Assembly: GCF_000701345.1 (NCBI RefSeq)
Contig: NZ_JNIJ01000018.1
Location: forward strand, 62,001-126,000
Reading direction: 5' to 3'
DNA: 64,000 bases
Origin: Bradyrhizobium sp. URHD0069
GTDB taxonomy: Bacteria > Pseudomonadota > Alphaproteobacteria > Rhizobiales > Xanthobacteraceae
Positions 19,766-28,204 of the stretch are shown here, piece after piece. Each line of letters opens with the position of its first letter. Within the stretch, counting starts at the first letter, position 1. The notes beneath the pieces are model-generated. The model saw only the letters and a program-made list of their open reading frames with translations. It was not told the origin of the DNA and did not search any database. Made by a program: the position numbers and the translations under genes.

Positions 19766-20968
19766 ATGTCCGGCTCGGGCACCGACAAGACCAAACCAGG
19801 CATCGACCTCACCGGACCCGTTGTCATCCTCGTCGAGCCGCAGCTCGGCGAGAACATCGGCATGGCAGCGCGCGCCATGGGCAATTTCGCGCTCTCACGG
19901 CTGCGTATCGTCAAGCCCCGCGACGGCTGGCCGAATATCAGTGCGCAACGCGCCGCCGCCGGCGCCGACCATATTCTCGAACATGTCGAGCTGTTCGACA
20001 CGGTCCAGCAGGCGGTTGCCGATTGCAGCCTGCTGTTCGCCACCACCGCCCGCGCGCACGACCAGGCCAAGCCGGTGGTGCCGCCGGAAGCCGCCGCGCG
20101 CGAGATCGCAACCGAGATCATCGGCGGCGGTACCGTCGGCATCCTCTTCGGCCGCGAGCGTTACGGCCTGCAGAACGAGGAGGTCGCGCTGGCGAACCGC
20201 ATCGTCACCTTTCCGGTCAACCCCGGCTTCGCCTCGCTCAACTTGGCGCAGGCGGTGCTGCTGATCGGGTACGAATGGTTCAAGCTTTCGACCGAGGGCG
20301 CATTGCCGTTCGCGATGCCCGAACGCTCCGAGCGCGCCTCGCAGCATCAGATGCAGGCGTTCTTCGATAATCTGGTGCGCGAGCTCGACAAGGTCGAATT
20401 CCTGCGCCCGAAGGAGAAGCGTGAGACCATGCTGGTCAATTTGCGCAACATCTTCAGCCGCATGGAGCCGACCAAGCAGGACATGCACACCCTGCACGGC
20501 GTGGTGATGGCGATCGCCGAGGGACGCAAGGGCCCGGCCAAGGGCGGCGTGCTCGATGGCGAGCAGGCCACGCGGCTGCGCGCATTGCTCGCCGAGCACG
20601 GGCAGGGCGCCTCGCCATCGGAAAGCGGCACCGTGCGGGGGCTCGCGCGACTGCTGCGGCGAAATCCGACCGATGCCGAGCGCATGCTCTGGCAGGCCTT
20701 GACCACCGATCGCCGCTTCGCCGGAAAATTCAAGCGCCAGACGCCGGTCGGTCGGCACATTCCGGACTTTGTCTCGTTCGTGCATCGGGTGGCGATCGAA
20801 CTCATCAACCCCGAGGAGTCAGAGGTCATCGCGAATGAGCGCGCCGCGCGGCAGGCGTGGCTGGAGGCGCGTGGCTATCGGGTCATCAATATGGCCGTCG
20901 CGGACATTGAGGGCGACCTCGCCAACGAACTCGATCGCCTTGAGTCCGGCCTGCTCGATCGCCGTTAG
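19766..20968 (+). CDS. trmJ: TrmJ-like tRNA 2'-O-methyltransferase fused to a DUF559 domain
   Basis: Residues 17-250 are a SpoU/TrmD (SPOUT) methyltransferase of the TrmJ type, which 2'-O-methylates position 32 of tRNAs using S-adenosylmethionine. Motif 1 is ENIGMAARAMGNF (from residue 29), motif 2 is GILFGRERYGLQNEE (125-139) and motif 3 is FPVNPGFASLNLAQAV (149-164). After a linker, residues about 293-395 match DUF559, a PDDEXK nuclease-fold domain: LRRNPTDAERMLWQAL, FKRQTPVGRHIPDFV, WLEARGYRVI. The usual catalytic stretch after the IEL strand (DGGQH) reads INPEE here, so nuclease activity is doubtful. The gene symbol applies only to the N-terminal part. It stands alone between unrelated units. 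Confidence 0.85.
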   Translation: MSGSGTDKTKPGIDLTGPVVILVEPQLGENIGMAARAMGNFALSRLRIVKPRDGWPNISAQRAAAGADHILEHVELFDTVQQAVADCSLLFATTARAHDQAKPVVPPEAAAREIATEIIGGGTVGILFGRERYGLQNEEVALANRIVTFPVNPGFASLNLAQAVLLIGYEWFKLSTEGALPFAMPERSERASQHQMQAFFDNLVRELDKVEFLRPKEKRETMLVNLRNIFSRMEPTKQDMHTLHGVVMAIAEGRKGPAKGGVLDGEQATRLRALLAEHGQGASPSESGTVRGLARLLRRNPTDAERMLWQALTTDRRFAGKFKRQTPVGRHIPDFVSFVHRVAIELINPEESEVIANERAARQAWLEARGYRVINMAVADIEGDLANELDRLESGLLDRR

Positions 20969-21204
20969 AAGCCGGTTGTTTGCCTAAAACTACGGCAGTC
21001 CTGCTACTTTGTAGGCCCTCTTTATACATTCTCCGACCTGCATTGAGGGATTTCGGCTGATTGGCGCCTCAGCGCAGCGCGGCCGACCAGCGGTTTTCGC
21101 GGGACTCGGGTGCAACCGCAACAAGCCGTGCGACTTTCTGTCAATGCCGTGCGTCATGGCACAGCGATTGCACTTTGGCGGTAGGCGCCGACAGGGAGCA
21201 ATTG

Positions 21205-22590
21205 ATGTCCACATTCGACAACCCGTTCGATCCCGACCGCAGACTTCGTTCGAGCGGCTGCAACTGCGGCCTGCATGTCAGCGAAGCCGAGCATCAGGCG
21301 GCCATGCGACTGCAGCCTCAGGCTTCGGTCGAGAGCGAGCAGAAGCGCTACGAGGGCGTGGTCGCTTCCGCCGTAATGCGGGCGATGTTTCCGCGCGATG
21401 TCGCGCGCCGCGCGTTCCTGAAATCGGTGGGGGCGGCAACCGCGGCCGCAGCGCTCTCGCAATTCTTCCCGCTGAAGACCGCCACCGAAGCATTTGCCGA
21501 AGGCGGTCCGCTGGAGAAAAAGGACCTCAAGGTCGGCTTCATCCCGATCACCTGCGCAACGCCGATCATCATGGCCGCGCCGATGGGCTTTTACGCCAAG
21601 AACGGATTGAACGTCGAAATCATCAAGACCGCGGGCTGGGCGGTCATTCGCGACAAGACCATCAACAAGGAATACGACGCGGCCCACATGCTGGCGCCGA
21701 TGCCGCTCGCCATCACCATGGGCGCCGGCTCCAATCCGCTGCCCTACACCATGCCGGCGGTCGAGAACATCAACGGGCAGGCAATCACGCTCGCGGTCAA
21801 GCACAAGGACAAGCGCAACCCGAAGGACTGGAAGGGCTTCAAGTTCGCTGTGCCCTTTGACTACTCGATGCATAATTATCTGCTGCGCTATTATCTCGCC
21901 GAGCACGGCCTCGACCCAGATGTCGATGTGCAGATCCGCGCGGTGCCGCCGCCGGAAATGGTCGCTAATCTGCGCGCCGACAATATCGACGGCTTCTTGG
22001 GCCCCGATCCGATGAACCAGCGCGCGGTCTACGACGGCGTCGGCTTCATCCACATCCTGACCAAGGATATCTGGGAAGGGCATCCGTGTTGCGCGTTTGC
22101 GGCATCCAGGGAATTCGTCACGACAATGCCGAACACCTACGGCGCGCTGCTCAAGTCGATCATCGAGGCCACCGCGTTTGCGCACAAGGCTGAGAACCGC
22201 AAGCAGATCGCGGAAGCGATCGCGCCGGCGAATTACCTGAACCAGCCGCAGATCGTGCTCGAGCAGATTCTCACCGGCACGTTTGCGGATGGCTTGGGCA
22301 ATATCGTTACGCAGCCGAAGCGCGTCGATTTCGATCCGTTTCCGTGGCAGTCGTTTGCGATCTGGATCATGACGCAGATGAAGCGCTGGGGTCAGATCAA
22401 GGGTGACATCGATTATGCCGGCATTGCTTCGCAAGTCTATCTCGCTACCGACGCCACCAGGCTGATGAAAGAGGCCGGGCTGACGCCGCCGACCACGACC
22501 ACCAAGAGTTTTGCGGTGATGGGCAAAACCTTCGATCCCGGCAAGCCCGAGGACTATCTCAGCGGCTTCAAGATCAGGAAGGCGTCGTGA
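21205..22590 (+). CDS. ABC transporter substrate-binding protein, nitrate/cyanate type
   Basis: A 461-residue NrtA/CmpA-type binding protein. A twin-arginine motif RRAFLK (residues 68-73) precedes a hydrophobic Ala-rich stretch, indicating Tat export. The binding domain begins LKVGFIPITCATPIIMAAPMGFY. Ahead of the Tat motif lies an unusual 67-residue extension containing CNCGLH. GGGAGCA lies before ATG 21205; the open frame further upstream is not coding. It leads an operon with permease, ATPase and cyanase, so cyanate is the most likely substrate, but nitrate, nitrite or bicarbonate cannot be excluded from sequence alone. Confidence 0.87.
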   Translation: MSTFDNPFDPDRRLRSSGCNCGLHVSEAEHQAAMRLQPQASVESEQKRYEGVVASAVMRAMFPRDVARRAFLKSVGAATAAAALSQFFPLKTATEAFAEGGPLEKKDLKVGFIPITCATPIIMAAPMGFYAKNGLNVEIIKTAGWAVIRDKTINKEYDAAHMLAPMPLAITMGAGSNPLPYTMPAVENINGQAITLAVKHKDKRNPKDWKGFKFAVPFDYSMHNYLLRYYLAEHGLDPDVDVQIRAVPPPEMVANLRADNIDGFLGPDPMNQRAVYDGVGFIHILTKDIWEGHPCCAFAASREFVTTMPNTYGALLKSIIEATAFAHKAENRKQIAEAIAPANYLNQPQIVLEQILTGTFADGLGNIVTQPKRVDFDPFPWQSFAIWIMTQMKRWGQIKGDIDYAGIASQVYLATDATRLMKEAGLTPPTTTTKSFAVMGKTFDPGKPEDYLSGFKIRKAS

Positions 22591-22614
22591 GGGTGATGCG
22601 CGAATATTCCGCTT

Positions 22615-22736
22615 GTCGTCCCGGCGAACGCCGGGACCCATACGCCGCGGCCTCTCGTTGCGGCATTGGGTTAGAGACCTTCTGCAAAGTGCAACACCGG
22701 GGGTTATGGGTCACGGCGTTCGCCGGGACGACGTGG
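22615..22736. repeat. Palindromic repeat (GTCGTCCCGGCGAACGCCGGGAC type) inside the transporter operon
   Basis: GTCGTCCCGGCGAACGCCGG and the opposed GGCGTTCGCCGGGACGAC close a 120-base unit between the binding-protein and permease genes. Its strong stems may reduce read-through from the binding protein, which is usually needed in excess. Confidence 0.7.
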
Positions 22737-22752
22737 TGAGAGGCCACACCGC

Positions 22753-23592
22753 ATGACCTCCTCGCTTCGTTTTCGAGCGGCGATCGTGTCGATCGCACTG
22801 TTCCTTGCCTTTGTCGGCACCTGGCATATCGCGACGCGTGGCACCGGCGCTGTTGCCAGCATGTCGCCGGAATACGCCAAGCTGATGGGCCTGACCGCGA
22901 CGCAAGGAAAGTCGGCAATGCCGGGGCCGCTCGATGTCGGCTCGAAATTGTGGGAGCATCTCAAGCGTCCGTTTTACGATAACGGTCCGAACGACAAGGG
23001 CCTTGGTATCCAGCTCGGCCATTCGATCGCGCGCGTCGGGCTCGGCTACTTTCTCGCGGTGATCGTCGCGATCCCGCTCGGCTTCCTGATCGGGATGTCG
23101 CCGCTGATAAACAAGGCGCTCGACCCGTTCATTCAAATCCTTAAACCGATCTCGCCGCTCGCCTGGATGCCGCTCGCGCTCTACACCATCAAGGATTCCG
23201 GGCTGTCGGCGATCTTCGTGATCTTCATCTGTTCGGTATGGCCGATGCTGCTCAATACCGCGTTCGGGGTCGCCGCCGTGCGCAAGGAATGGATCAACGT
23301 CGCGCGCACGCTAGAGGTCGGCACCGTCAGGCGCGCCTTCACGGTGATCCTGCCCGCGGCGGCGCCGACGATCCTCACCGGAATGCGGATCTCGATCGGC
23401 ATCGCGTGGCTCGTGATCGTCGCCGCCGAGATGCTGGTCGGCGGCACCGGCATTGGTTACTTCGTCTGGAACGAGTGGAACAACCTCTCGATCACCAACG
23501 TCATCATCGCCATTCTGCTGATCGGAGTGGTCGGCATGCTGCTCGATCAGATTCTCGCGCGCTTCGCGCGCATGGTCACGTTTCCGGAGTGA
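22753..23592 (+). CDS. ABC transporter permease, nitrate/cyanate type
   Basis: A 279-residue inner-membrane protein with about six predicted helices, of the NrtB/SsuC-like binding-protein-dependent permease family. The cytoplasmic EAA-type coupling loop appears as WINVARTLEVGTVRRAFTVILPAAAPTILTGMRISIGIAW. The N-terminus has one membrane helix and a periplasmic segment of about 60 residues before the core. It is second in the operon, between the binding protein and the ATPase gene; a hairpin (23626-23660) follows it. Confidence 0.88.
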   Translation: MTSSLRFRAAIVSIALFLAFVGTWHIATRGTGAVASMSPEYAKLMGLTATQGKSAMPGPLDVGSKLWEHLKRPFYDNGPNDKGLGIQLGHSIARVGLGYFLAVIVAIPLGFLIGMSPLINKALDPFIQILKPISPLAWMPLALYTIKDSGLSAIFVIFICSVWPMLLNTAFGVAAVRKEWINVARTLEVGTVRRAFTVILPAAAPTILTGMRISIGIAWLVIVAAEMLVGGTGIGYFVWNEWNNLSITNVIIAILLIGVVGMLLDQILARFARMVTFPE

Positions 23593-23625
23593 TGCGAGAT
23601 GGCTTGCCCGAAAACCATTGTTTCA

Positions 23626-23660
23626 CCTCGCCCCGCTTGCGGGGAGCCGGCGGGGCGAGG
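23626..23660. repeat. GC-rich hairpin between permease and ATPase genes
   Basis: CCTCGCCCCG pairs with CGGGGCGAGG, with an inner CCGC/GCGG stem (CCCCGCTTGCGGGG). No T-run follows, so this is a repeat hairpin more than a terminator. Confidence 0.5.
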
Positions 23661-23690
23661 GGGCGCGCTTCCTTCGTTGGGGCAATAGCG

Positions 23691-24599
23691 ATGATCGAAA
23701 AATTCATTTCCATCGAAGCTATTGCCAAGCGCTATCCAGGCGCCAATGGCGGCGAGATTGCGGTATTCGAAAATCTGTGGCTGTCGATGGCGCGGGGTGA
23801 ATTCGGCTGCGTGATCGGCCATTCGGGCTGCGGCAAGACCACGGTGCTGAACATTCTCGCAGGCCTCGATCAGCCCAGCGAGGGCGCCGTGATCGTCGAC
23901 GGACAAGCCATTGAAGGCACCAGCCTCGACCGCGCGGTGATCTTCCAGAGCCACGCGCTATTGCCGTGGCGCACGGTGCTCGGCAACGTCGCCTATGCCG
24001 TGACCTCGAAATGGCGGGACTGGGACCGCGCCAAGGTCAAGGCGCACGCGCAAACCTTCATCGATCTGGTGGGCTTGACCGGCGCCGAACACAAGCGTCC
24101 ATCGGAACTTTCCGGCGGCATGAAGCAGCGCGTCGGCATTGCCCGCGCGCTCAGCATCACGCCGAAGATCATGCTGATGGATGAGCCGTTCTCGGCGCTC
24201 GACGCGCTGACGCGCGGCACGCTGCAGGACGAAGTGCGCCGCATCTGTCTGGAGACCGGGCAAACCGCGTTCATGATTACCCACGACGTGGATGAGGCGA
24301 TCTATCTGGCCGACAAAATTTTCCTGATGACCAACGGCCCGGGTGCCGTGCTGGCCGAGATCGTCGAAAATCCGCTGCCCAAGGATCGCGGCCGCATCGA
24401 TCTGCACCGCCATCCCTATTACTACGCGCTGCGCAACCACATCGTCGATTTCCTGGTCAGCCGCAGCAAGACCTTTACCGCCGAGAATCCCGGTCACGAT
24501 CCGCGCAACGTGCTGGTGGCGCGCCCGGGTCTTGGCGAGCCCACCATCGTCCCGCTGCCCAAGGCGGTCGACAACTCCGCGCAAGCCATCGCGCGCTGA
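23691..24599 (+). CDS. ABC transporter ATP-binding protein, nitrate/cyanate type
   Basis: A 302-residue ATPase of the NrtD/SsuB/TauB group. Walker A GHSGCGKTT is at about residues 41-49, the ABC signature is LSGGMKQRVGIARAL, Walker B is IMLMDEPFSALD and the switch His is in ITHDVDEA. The C-terminal 50 residues (NPGHDPRNVLVARPGLGEPTI) extend beyond the core domain. ATG 23691 opens the domain; the longer frame back to 23238 runs inside the permease gene and is spurious. It energises uptake by the preceding permease and binding protein. Confidence 0.9.
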   Translation: MIEKFISIEAIAKRYPGANGGEIAVFENLWLSMARGEFGCVIGHSGCGKTTVLNILAGLDQPSEGAVIVDGQAIEGTSLDRAVIFQSHALLPWRTVLGNVAYAVTSKWRDWDRAKVKAHAQTFIDLVGLTGAEHKRPSELSGGMKQRVGIARALSITPKIMLMDEPFSALDALTRGTLQDEVRRICLETGQTAFMITHDVDEAIYLADKIFLMTNGPGAVLAEIVENPLPKDRGRIDLHRHPYYYALRNHIVDFLVSRSKTFTAENPGHDPRNVLVARPGLGEPTIVPLPKAVDNSAQAIAR

Positions 24600-24620
24600 T
24601 CTCAACAAGGGGAGACTGCA

Positions 24621-25109
24621 ATGAAGCGATCCGACCTCACCGAAAAGCTGCTCGACATCAAGCGCGAGAACGGCTGGAGCTGGAAACACATCTGCGAAAA
24701 GATCGGCGGCTATTCCGAAGTCCTGATCGTCGGCGCCATTCTCGGCCAGATGAAGCTGACAAAACCGCAGGCCGCGAACGCCGGCGAACTGTTCGGACTT
24801 TCAAAATCCGAAACCGCGATGCTGAACGAGGTGCCGATGCGCGGCGACGGCACGCCGATGCCGCCGACCGATCCCCTGATCTACCGGTTCTACGAAATGG
24901 TGATGGTCAACGGTCCGGCGTGGAAGGCGCTGATCGAGGAAGAGTTCGGCGACGGCATCATGTCGGCGATCGATTTCGACATGGCCATGGAGCGCATCGC
25001 CAATCCCAGGGGCGACCGGGTCAAGATCACGATGTCGGGCAAGTTCCTGCCTTACAAATATTACGGCGCCATCGGCAACGTGCCGGAATATGGCTTCAAG
25101 GAGGAGTGA
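24621..25109 (+). CDS. cynS: Cyanate hydratase (cyanase)
   Basis: Converts cyanate and bicarbonate to carbamate and CO2, which yields ammonia and CO2. The 162-residue length is slightly above the 156 of E. coli CynS. The catalytic trio is present: Arg89 and Glu92 in YRFYEM and Ser115 in GIMSAIDF, matching Arg96, Glu99 and Ser122 of E. coli. The N-terminal helix-turn-helix-like domain and the C-terminal KFLPYKYYG are also typical. GGGGAG precedes ATG 24621, 21 bases after the ATPase gene, so it is the last gene of a cyanate-uptake and detoxification operon. Confidence 0.96.
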   Translation: MKRSDLTEKLLDIKRENGWSWKHICEKIGGYSEVLIVGAILGQMKLTKPQAANAGELFGLSKSETAMLNEVPMRGDGTPMPPTDPLIYRFYEMVMVNGPAWKALIEEEFGDGIMSAIDFDMAMERIANPRGDRVKITMSGKFLPYKYYGAIGNVPEYGFKEE

Positions 25110-25185
25110 AAACGCGGCCTTTCTCGGTTAACGGGATGTTTAGCGAAACACGCGCTTCTCCGAGCGACCGTTCGTCAATTTGCAA

Positions 25186-25232
25186 TCCGGGATTGATAGG
25201 AGCAGCCAGCCCATCAATCCCGGAGCGTTTTT
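25186..25232 (+). terminator. Perfect 12-bp hairpin with T-run abutting the next start codon
   Basis: TCCGGGATTGAT (25186-25197) pairs perfectly with ATCAATCCCGGA (25213-25224) around a 15-base loop that contains AGGAG, and is followed by GCGTTTTT. The ATG of the next gene is two bases later. It may terminate the cyanase operon, 77 bases upstream, or act as an attenuator or leader element of the 25234 gene. Confidence 0.65.
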
Positions 25233-25233
25233 C

Positions 25234-25602
25234 ATGACATCGTCAAGATTTGCATTTGCCGTTGGTGTGCTCGTGCTGCTGTCGGCGCCGGCGTCAGCGC
25301 AAACCGCCGGCCAGGCCAATGCATTGCGTCAGGACGCTCCGGTGCGGTTCCAGAGCTCGATCAGTTTCTTTGTGCCCGGTCCGAGCGGCGACGGCGAGGA
25401 GGCCCAGCGGCTCCGCGACAAGGCCCGTCGCGCCGTCTACGAAATGGCTGCCCGCGAATGCGACCTCGTCCGTGAGATCATCGCCAGGGAATGCCGAATG
25501 GAGACGGTGAACATCAACATCGGCCGCCAATCCTACGGATCGCACCAACCGGAAGGCTATACCGTCAACGGCTCGATGAACTTGCAGGTCTTCCTCAAAT
25601 AA
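25234..25602 (+). CDS. Small exported protein, function unknown
   Basis: A 122-residue protein with a signal peptide (RFAFAVGVLVLLSAPASA, cleavage near residue 22, after ASA). The mature part has a conserved-looking EEAQRLRDKARRAVYEMAARECDLVREIIARECRMETVNINI segment with two Cys that could form a disulphide, ending in a beta-rich tail (GYTVNGSMNLQVFLK). The ending resembles periplasmic oligomerising domains, but I recognise no family. There is no normal ribosome site: the start codon follows a T-run of a hairpin whose loop holds AGGAG. Confidence 0.7.
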   Translation: MTSSRFAFAVGVLVLLSAPASAQTAGQANALRQDAPVRFQSSISFFVPGPSGDGEEAQRLRDKARRAVYEMAARECDLVREIIARECRMETVNINIGRQSYGSHQPEGYTVNGSMNLQVFLK

Positions 25603-25623
25603 GGGCCTGTCGGAACGAAGCGT

Positions 25624-26460
25624 CTACGTGGCGGTCCTGTTCGCGGGGGCCGCAAACGCCTGCCGCACTTCCTTGACCGGCGCCATGTCGCGGACATAGG
25701 TGAAGGCGCCATTGTCCTTCATCTCGCGCGCGCAGCGCAGGAAGGCCGCCAACGCCACGCGCGCCATCGCGCCGCCGACGCTGATGCGTTTCACGCCGGC
25801 TGCTGAGAGCCGATCGAGCGTCAGCGTCGGGTCGGCAAAACCCATCACCAGGTTGAAGGGTTTCTTGACCGAAGCGACCACCATCTTGATCGTGGCGAGG
25901 TCGTGCACGCCGGGCGAATAGAGAACGTCGGCGCCGGCGGCCTCGAAGGCCTGCAGCCGCTTGATGGTGTCGTCGAGATCGTTGCGGCCATGCAGCAGAT
26001 TTTCCGCGCGCGCCGTCAGCATGAACGGGAAGGGCAGGGAGCGGGCGACCTCGACCGCCGCCTGCACGCGCTCCACCGCAAGCGCGAAATCGTAAATTGG
26101 CTTGCGCGGGTCGCCCGTGAAATCCTCGATCGATCCGCCAACGGCGCCGGCCTCGGCGGCGAGCCTGATCGTCTGCGCCGCCTGCTTCGGATCATCAGCG
26201 CCGCAATTCTCGAGATCGGCGTTTACCGGCAGGTCGGTTGCAGCTGAAATCGTCCTGCAATTCTCTATGATGGCGTCGCGGCTCACCGTCGCGCTGCCCA
26301 GCGTATTGGCGAGCCCAAGGCTCGTCGTTGCCAGCGCTTCAAATCCCATCGCGGCGAGCAGCTTTGCGGTGCCGGCGTCCCAGGGATTGGGGATGATGAA
26401 GGCTCCCGGCCGCTCATGCAGTTCGCGGAACAGTTTTGCTTTTTCCATCTGGCTGCGCAT
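25624..26460 (-). CDS. Isocitrate lyase/PEP mutase family protein
   Basis: A 278-residue TIM-barrel protein of the isocitrate lyase/phosphoenolpyruvate mutase superfamily. Key segments are FIIPNPWDAGTAKLLAAMGF, LPVNADLENCG (metal-binding region), GGSIEDFTGDPRKPIYDF, and ARAENLLHGRNDLDDTI. The KKCGH loop of true isocitrate lyases is absent, so it is more likely an oxaloacetate decarboxylase, carboxyPEP-related or methylisocitrate-lyase-like enzyme; the substrate is unknown. ATG 26460 is used; ATG 26448 is possible. It is divergent from a LysR gene, which would be its expected regulator. Confidence 0.85.
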   Translation of the reverse strand: MRSQMEKAKLFRELHERPGAFIIPNPWDAGTAKLLAAMGFEALATTSLGLANTLGSATVSRDAIIENCRTISAATDLPVNADLENCGADDPKQAAQTIRLAAEAGAVGGSIEDFTGDPRKPIYDFALAVERVQAAVEVARSLPFPFMLTARAENLLHGRNDLDDTIKRLQAFEAAGADVLYSPGVHDLATIKMVVASVKKPFNLVMGFADPTLTLDRLSAAGVKRISVGGAMARVALAAFLRCAREMKDNGAFTYVRDMAPVKEVRQAFAAPANRTAT

Positions 26461-26574
26461 GTCGGCTCCTGCTGGCAAGTGAACGTGAAATCCTCGTCGC
26501 ACGTACAGCTACTGCTCTTCCAGTCATCCGCCAAATTTGTTATTTCTTCCTCATCCATCAGTTTTTTGCATGGG

Positions 26575-27506
26575 ATGAAAATGGACAGCGATGCCCTCAA
26601 CACGTTCCTGATGGTTTTTCAGCGCGGCGGCATCTCGAACGCGGCAAAGGCGCTGCATCGGACGCAGCCGGCGATCTCGCGGCGCATTGCCCTCCTGGAG
26701 CAGGAGCTCGGCATGCCCCTGTTCGAGCGGGTCGCCGGCCGCACTGTGCTGAGCGATGCGGGGCGGGTGATGGTGCCCTACGCCGAGCGCGCGGTGGCGG
26801 CGACGCAGGATGCTGAGAATGCGGTGAAGGCGCTGGCGCGGCCGGATTCAGGGCCGGTGGCGCTCGCGGTGGTCGGCACGCTCGCGGGTAGCCAACTCGC
26901 ACGCATCATCAAGCGTTTGCGAGGGAGCATCCGAACGTGAACGTGACGCTGCGCACGGCGACCAGCGCCGAGGTCAGCGAGCTGATCCGGCGCGGCGAGG
27001 CGACGATCGGATTGCGTTATCACCGCGACCCGTCGCCTGATCTGGATTGCGAGCTGCTGTTTTCCGAACGGCTTCAGGTGGTGTGCGCGCCGGATCACCG
27101 GCGTGCCGGCCGCCGCGTCAAGAGACTGGCCGACCTGCGCGGCGAGCGCTGGATCGCCTTTCCCCTGGTGCCGGGCAGGCCGGAGATCACCGCTTCGCAT
27201 GTGTTCGCGCTGTTCCAGACGCATGGATTTGGCGAGGTCGCCTGGACCCCGGTCGACAGTCTGACCGCGCAAAAACGCTTGGTCGAGGCCGGTCTCGGCA
27301 TTGCGTTGCTGTCACAAAGCAACGCCGCGGATGAACTAAAATCCGCCGCGCTGCAAACCATCGCTGTCGGCGATCTCACCGCGAGCCAGGATGTCGTGGC
27401 GGTGACGCGGCGCGGCGGGTTTTTGAGCGCAGCCTCGCGCCGTCTGCTGGATATTTTTCGCGCGCGTTTCCGCGGGACGGCACGGCGAATGGCGAATGGC
27501 GAATAG
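26575..27506 (+). pseudogene. LysR-family regulator split by a frameshift
   Basis: Two adjacent frames make up one LysR protein. 26575-26940 encodes the winged helix-turn-helix (LNTFLMVFQRGGISNAAKALHRTQPAISRRIALLEQELG) and the start of the effector domain, and stops at TGA 26938. 26937-27506 continues it with NVTLRTATSAEVSELIRRG and the rest of the effector-binding domain. Reading AGG at 26922 in the second frame restores REHPNVNVTL directly after IIKRL, so a net +2 or -1 shift lies at about 26920-26927. The second frame begins at GTG 26937, overlapping the TGA as GTGA, so coupled translation of two halves is possible. The last residues (MANGE) come from an intergenic repeat. It is divergent from the PEP-mutase-family gene. 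Confidence 0.8.
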
Positions 27507-27542
27507 AAATTCCCAATTCGCTATTCGCCACTCCCTATTCGC
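27486..27542. repeat. Direct and inverted GGCGAAT repeats
   Basis: GCGAATGGCGAATGGCGAAT followed by an inverted ATTCGCTATTCGCC and TATTCGC makes an imperfect stem. It overlaps the 3' end of the LysR gene and could serve both convergent genes as a terminator-like structure. Confidence 0.5.
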
Positions 27543-27546
27543 ACGC

Positions 27547-27870
27547 TTACATCCCAGCCTTCACCTGTATAGCCGCCGTCGCCATCAGCTCGTCCATCTT
27601 GGCGCGGATCTGGGCCTCGGTGATCGCAACACCCTTGGCGGTCAGATCGCCAAAAACTTTGCGCAGCACGTCGCTGTCGCCGGCTTCCTCAAAATCGGCC
27701 GAGACTACTTCCTTGGCATAGGCGGTGGCCGCATCGCCGGTAATGCCCAGTTGCTCAGCGGCCCACTGGCCCAGCAGCCGGTTGCGGCGGACTTCGGCCT
27801 TGAATTTCTGCTCCTCGTCGAGGGCGAACTTCTTCTCGAAGCCTTGCTCGCGCTTGTCGAATTGCGTCAT
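27547..27870 (-). CDS. DUF1476 protein, F1-ATPase zeta-type inhibitor subunit
   Basis: A 107-residue protein of the DUF1476 family. In Paracoccus denitrificans the member of this family is the zeta subunit, which inhibits the F1-ATPase. The four-helix organisation is visible in FDKREQGFEKKFALDEEQKFKAEVRRNRLLGQWAAEQLG, VSADFEEAGDSDVLRKVFGDL and AQIRAKMDELM. ATG 27870 is chosen because the N-terminal inhibitory segment of the family starts MT-F--RE; the frame extends eight residues further upstream. Inhibitory function in this species is inferred from the family, and activity varies among alphaproteobacteria. Confidence 0.9.
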   Translation of the reverse strand: MTQFDKREQGFEKKFALDEEQKFKAEVRRNRLLGQWAAEQLGITGDAATAYAKEVVSADFEEAGDSDVLRKVFGDLTAKGVAITEAQIRAKMDELMATAAIQVKAGM

Positions 27871-28204
27871 GTCGTGGGGTTCCAATCCTGCCAATCGGTG
27901 AAGGCGGCCCTCGTTGCGGCAGCCCGGTCGCGCGCCTACATAAGCGGGCGATTCCGGCAGAACAACGAGCCTTTAAGCCGCAGCTAAATAGGCGGAATCG
28001 GGCCTTGAATCGAGCCCGGTATAACTAGGCCCGAAGGAGCCGGATCGATTGTGCTTGCCAGCCCAATCGGATAGGTTGTCAACAGGCCCGGTTCTCGTTC
28101 TGTTTCCCGTTCCTGGCCTTCACGGCAGCTCCGTCGTGGGTCCTAATCCTTGTCATCCGGAGCACACCAAATTCATGGATTTCAACAACACACGGTACAT
28201 CCCA

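Noticed and set aside
21154..22641. Long open frame opposite the transporter binding-protein gene
   Set aside because: The translation is Arg/His-rich and featureless; the plus-strand frame has a Tat signal and a family match.
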